Source of the DNA: Phycisphaerae bacterium
Lineage (GTDB): Bacteria; Planctomycetota; Phycisphaerae; Phycisphaerales; SM1A02
Assembly: GCA_018663565.1 (NCBI GenBank)
Contig: JABJQE010000023.1
Coordinates: 1 to 8,031, forward strand
Length of the DNA: 8,031 nt
Reading direction: 5' to 3'
Below the pieces are notes generated by a model, which ran no database searches, was not told where the DNA came from, and saw nothing but the letters and a program-made list of their open reading frames with translations. Shown in pieces: positions 6,430-8,031 of this stretch. A program made the position numbers and the translations under genes. The stretch's first letter is position 1. Every line of letters begins with the position of its first letter.

Positions 6430-6966
6430 ATGAGCAAAGGCAAACGTTCACATAAGAAACACGGGCACGCGAAGCATTCGCCCGCAGCACCCCCTGAAGC
6501 TGCTGTGGCGGAGGTCGAACGAATAGCTGCTGAACTCGCATCAACTGATACCCAAGGTCCGCTCTGGGGGCAATTGCACAAACAGCTCGTCAAGGCCGGG
6601 GTGAGTCCGAAGGAAATCATGCCTGTTGTGATGGGACGTGATCTCAATGGCCTGACGCACCTCATTGCTCAGCTCAAGGGCGAGGAATCAACCCCTGAAC
6701 CATGCACTGCCCCCGAGATCGAATTGCCCGAGGTCCCGAGCGAGACCAAACGGGCTGCCATGAAGGCCTTCCGCCGGCGATTGAAATTGATGCGGCTCGA
6801 CCACGAGTCCAAACTCGGCGTGGGCCCGATGACATCGGGTAAGAAGGCCGACTTTGACTCCATCTTGCCCCCCCGCGACTTCGAGGACGACGTCTGGAAA
6901 GTGCTCGCTGCAGAAGGGCAATTGACATCTACAGGGCGTGGTTTCTACGGTCTGCCCAAAGACTAG
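6430..6966 (+). CDS. Hypothetical protein with basic N-terminus and conserved-looking C-terminal module
   Basis: A 178-residue soluble protein with no signal peptide or membrane segment. Residues 1-16 are rich in lysine, arginine and histidine (MSKGKRSHKKHGHAKH), suggesting nucleic-acid or ribosome contact or metal binding. Residues about 17-60 look helical, and about 85-105 form an acidic, proline-containing linker. The last 70 residues (basic helix MKAFRRRLKLMRLD, then a G-P-M-T-S-G-K-K turn, 'PPRDFEDDVWKVLAAEGQL' and a G-R-G-F-Y-G-L-P end) look like a compact module that I recall from uncharacterised planctomycetal proteins. I cannot name a function. No clear ribosome binding site precedes the ATG, so leaderless or weak initiation is possible; there is no better in-frame ATG nearby. 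Codon use resembles that of the surrounding genes. Confidence 0.75.
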   Translation: MSKGKRSHKKHGHAKHSPAAPPEAAVAEVERIAAELASTDTQGPLWGQLHKQLVKAGVSPKEIMPVVMGRDLNGLTHLIAQLKGEESTPEPCTAPEIELPEVPSETKRAAMKAFRRRLKLMRLDHESKLGVGPMTSGKKADFDSILPPRDFEDDVWKVLAAEGQLTSTGRGFYGLPKD

Positions 6967-6996
6967 CCCGCACTCATTTCTTTGTGCAAATTGAGA

Positions 6997-7019
6997 CCCG
7001 CTGTCACATACAGAGCGGG
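6997..7019 (+). terminator. Weak hairpin after the hypothetical gene
   Basis: CCCGCT pairs with AGCGGG across an 11-base loop, 30 bases after the stop at 6966. There is no T run. It may be a terminator or part of the leader of the next gene. Confidence 0.25.
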
Positions 7020-7089
7020 CGGATACCTATTTGGGGCAGCAAGAGAACCCAGTGCCCCTCGGAGAGAGGTCAACCAAAGCGAGCACACA

Positions 7090-7287
7090 ATGAACCAGAT
7101 CAAGACCCAAACCACCGCCATCGCCACCGGATGCAGCCTCATGTTGTCCGCTGCTGCCTTGGCATCCTTTCCCTCCTTTGATGACCTCGCGTCCGGAACC
7201 CTGTACACCACAGGCGACTCGTTTACATCGGACGGCATCGTTGATGTCAACGACCTGCTCATCCTGCTCGGCGTCCTTGCTCCCTGA
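7090..7287 (+). CDS. Miniature secreted protein: signal peptide joined to dockerin-like tail
   Basis: The ATG at 7090 gives 65 residues; in-frame sequence further upstream does not look like protein, and the signal peptide fixes this start. Residues 1-26 are a signal peptide (lysine, then a hydrophobic core, ending A-A-L-A-S). The mature part is only about 40 residues. 'FDDLASGTLYTTGDSFTSDG' looks like the opening of larger secreted planctomycetal domains (F-D-D-L...G-D-x-F-x-S-x-G), and 'IVDVNDLLILLG' is the second half of a dockerin-like calcium loop. The loop keeps D-G and the final D-L-L, but its first two calcium ligands are S and T instead of D/N. This looks like an internal deletion joining the two ends of a longer gene at S-D-G. 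It may still be exported. GGAGAGAGG (7061-7069) is about 20 bases upstream, rather far for a ribosome binding site. Confidence 0.65.
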   Translation: MNQIKTQTTAIATGCSLMLSAAALASFPSFDDLASGTLYTTGDSFTSDGIVDVNDLLILLGVLAP

Positions 7288-7300
7288 TCTGCTCCCTCTT

Positions 7301-7326
7301 CGGTTCGGCCCTCGTGGGCCGAGCCG
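7301..7326 (+). terminator. Stem-loop after the mini dockerin gene
   Basis: Eleven-base arms, CGGTTCGGCCC and GGGCCGAGCCG, with one G-T pair and a TCGT loop, 13 bases after the stop. It is very GC-rich but has no T run, so termination is probable rather than certain. Confidence 0.5.
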
Positions 7327-7342
7327 ATTGGCTCCTCTCCAA

Positions 7343-7377
7343 CGACAACCCCTCGGCTTGAGCCTGAGGGGTTGTCG
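7343..7377. terminator. Strong stem-loop between convergent genes (bidirectional terminator)
   Basis: Perfect 12-base arms, CGACAACCCCTC and GAGGGGTTGTCG, with a small inner GGC/GCC stem in the loop. It lies 21 bases past the stop of the minus-strand helicase gene and 55 bases past the plus-strand mini-gene, so it can serve both. T runs are absent on both sides. Confidence 0.65.
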
Positions 7378-7398
7378 CGTAGAGGATCGATCTCCGCC

Positions 7399-8031
7399 TC
7401 ACTCCGCCGCGAGGTCCTCCACTCGAATGCCCTCTGGCAATGATGATGTAAAGACGCGACCGTACGGCTTGCGAACCACCCGTGAATCGAGAATGGCGAC
7501 CAACCCGGAGTCGTGGGAGGTGCGAATCAAGCGACCGATGCCCTGGCGAAAACGGCACACAGCGCGGGGTAGACTCTCGTCCATAAATGGTGAACCCCCT
7601 GCCGCTTTCACGGCCTCGCAGCGAGCCTCCACAATTGGACGGTCGGGCGGGTCAAAGGGGAGCCGTGTGATGATCACATTTCGCAGCGCCGCGCCGGGCA
7701 CATCGACACCTTGCCACAAACTCGAAGTGCCAATCAGTACGCCGCCATCTGTATCGCGGAACTTTTCGACAAGTCGCCCCGGAGGGCCATCGCGACCTTG
7801 CACAAGAACACCACCACCCACATCAGCGAGTTCTGACTCGCCGGCGTTGACGATTGCATTGATTGTCCGGAAACTCGTGCACAACACCAGAGCATCGCCG
7901 CCAGTCCGGGCCACGAGTTGGATGATGCGTTTGAGCAAGGAGTCGATGTACCGCGGATGATTCGGCTCGGGCATTTCAGAATCGATCACCAATCGCATCT
8001 GACTTGCAAGATCAAATGGGCTGCCTTCTTG
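7399..8031 (-). CDS. DinG/XPD-family ATP-dependent DNA helicase (C-terminal part)
   Basis: The frame stays open to the window edge, so the 5' part is missing; 210 residues are visible, numbered here from base 8031. They form the second helicase domain (Helicase_C_2) of superfamily 2 DinG/XPD proteins, which unwind DNA 5' to 3' using ATP. Seen in order are 'GSPFDLASQ' (3-11), just before the second RecA-like fold, the strand 'ALVLCTSF' (motif IV region, about 47-54), 'GVLIGTSSLWQGVDVPG' (motif V, about 97-113), 'IITRLPF', and 'QGIGRLIRTSHDSG' (motif VI, starting about 163, with the arginine finger region). 'DSRVVRKPYGRVFTSSLP' completes the family ending. The Walker A/B boxes and any iron-sulfur cluster or exonuclease domain would be outside the window, so DinG and YoaA-type members cannot be separated. 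The gene converges on the mini dockerin gene, with a shared stem-loop between. Confidence 0.9.
   Translation of the reverse strand, partial: QEGSPFDLASQMRLVIDSEMPEPNHPRYIDSLLKRIIQLVARTGGDALVLCTSFRTINAIVNAGESELADVGGGVLVQGRDGPPGRLVEKFRDTDGGVLIGTSSLWQGVDVPGAALRNVIITRLPFDPPDRPIVEARCEAVKAAGGSPFMDESLPRAVCRFRQGIGRLIRTSHDSGLVAILDSRVVRKPYGRVFTSSLPEGIRVEDLAAE

Noticed and set aside
5853..6665. A 270-residue minus-strand frame across the porin start and mini-gene region
   Set aside because: It overlaps the porin signal peptide, the mini-gene and the 178-residue gene in other frames, and its translation is rich in Cys, Arg and Ser with no domain pattern.
7178..7960. A 260-residue plus-strand frame opposite the helicase gene
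   Set aside because: The minus strand carries clear helicase motifs V and VI; the plus-strand translation is Ser/Pro/Arg-rich, as expected from antisense of a GC-rich gene.

Overview
The window looks like chromosomal DNA from a planctomycete, most likely a marine member of the Phycisphaerae. The reasons are two very short secreted proteins ending in a dockerin-like tail (D-x-D-x-D-G...DLL, then a short hydrophobic end) of the kind common in that class, a formylglycine-generating-enzyme domain joined to a ThuA-like domain, moderately GC-rich sequence, and Gram-negative cell-envelope genes (a porin and a lipoprotein). The taxonomic call is inference from protein style; no rRNA or other marker gene is present.

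Layout. Bases 1-3716 hold three + strand genes packed as an operon: the C-terminal part of a thiamine-diphosphate enzyme of the pyruvate oxidase (PoxB) type, an FGE-ThuA fusion whose GTG start overlaps the previous stop by 4 bases, and a YcaQ-type DNA glycosylase 30 bases downstream. The glycosylase gene runs into a convergent gene, sharing six bases at the stop codons. That gene (3711-4427, -) encodes an acetolactate-decarboxylase-like lipoprotein. Upstream of it, also on the - strand, is an OprB-like porin gene (4589-5923).

Bases 5924-6429 hold a broken miniature gene on the - strand: good ribosome binding site, signal peptide and dockerin-like tail, but in two frames. A conserved-looking planctomycetal hypothetical gene (6430-6966, +) follows. 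Next is a second, intact miniature gene (7090-7287, +) with a signal peptide, the opening of a secreted domain and a dockerin-like tail. Two strong stem-loops close this region. The window ends with the C-terminal helicase domain of a DinG/XPD-family helicase (7399 to the edge, -).

How the parts fit. No single pathway unites the window. The three-gene + strand run is probably co-transcribed, but pyruvate oxidation, sulfatase maturation and crosslink repair have no obvious shared role. The porin, the lipoprotein and the two small secreted proteins all belong to the cell envelope or exterior. The best leads are the FGE-ThuA fusion with an intact catalytic cysteine pair, the exported acetolactate-decarboxylase relative with a changed active site, and the two shrunken dockerin-tail genes on either side of one hypothetical gene. 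I saw no CRISPR array, insertion sequence, tRNA, rRNA or riboswitch.
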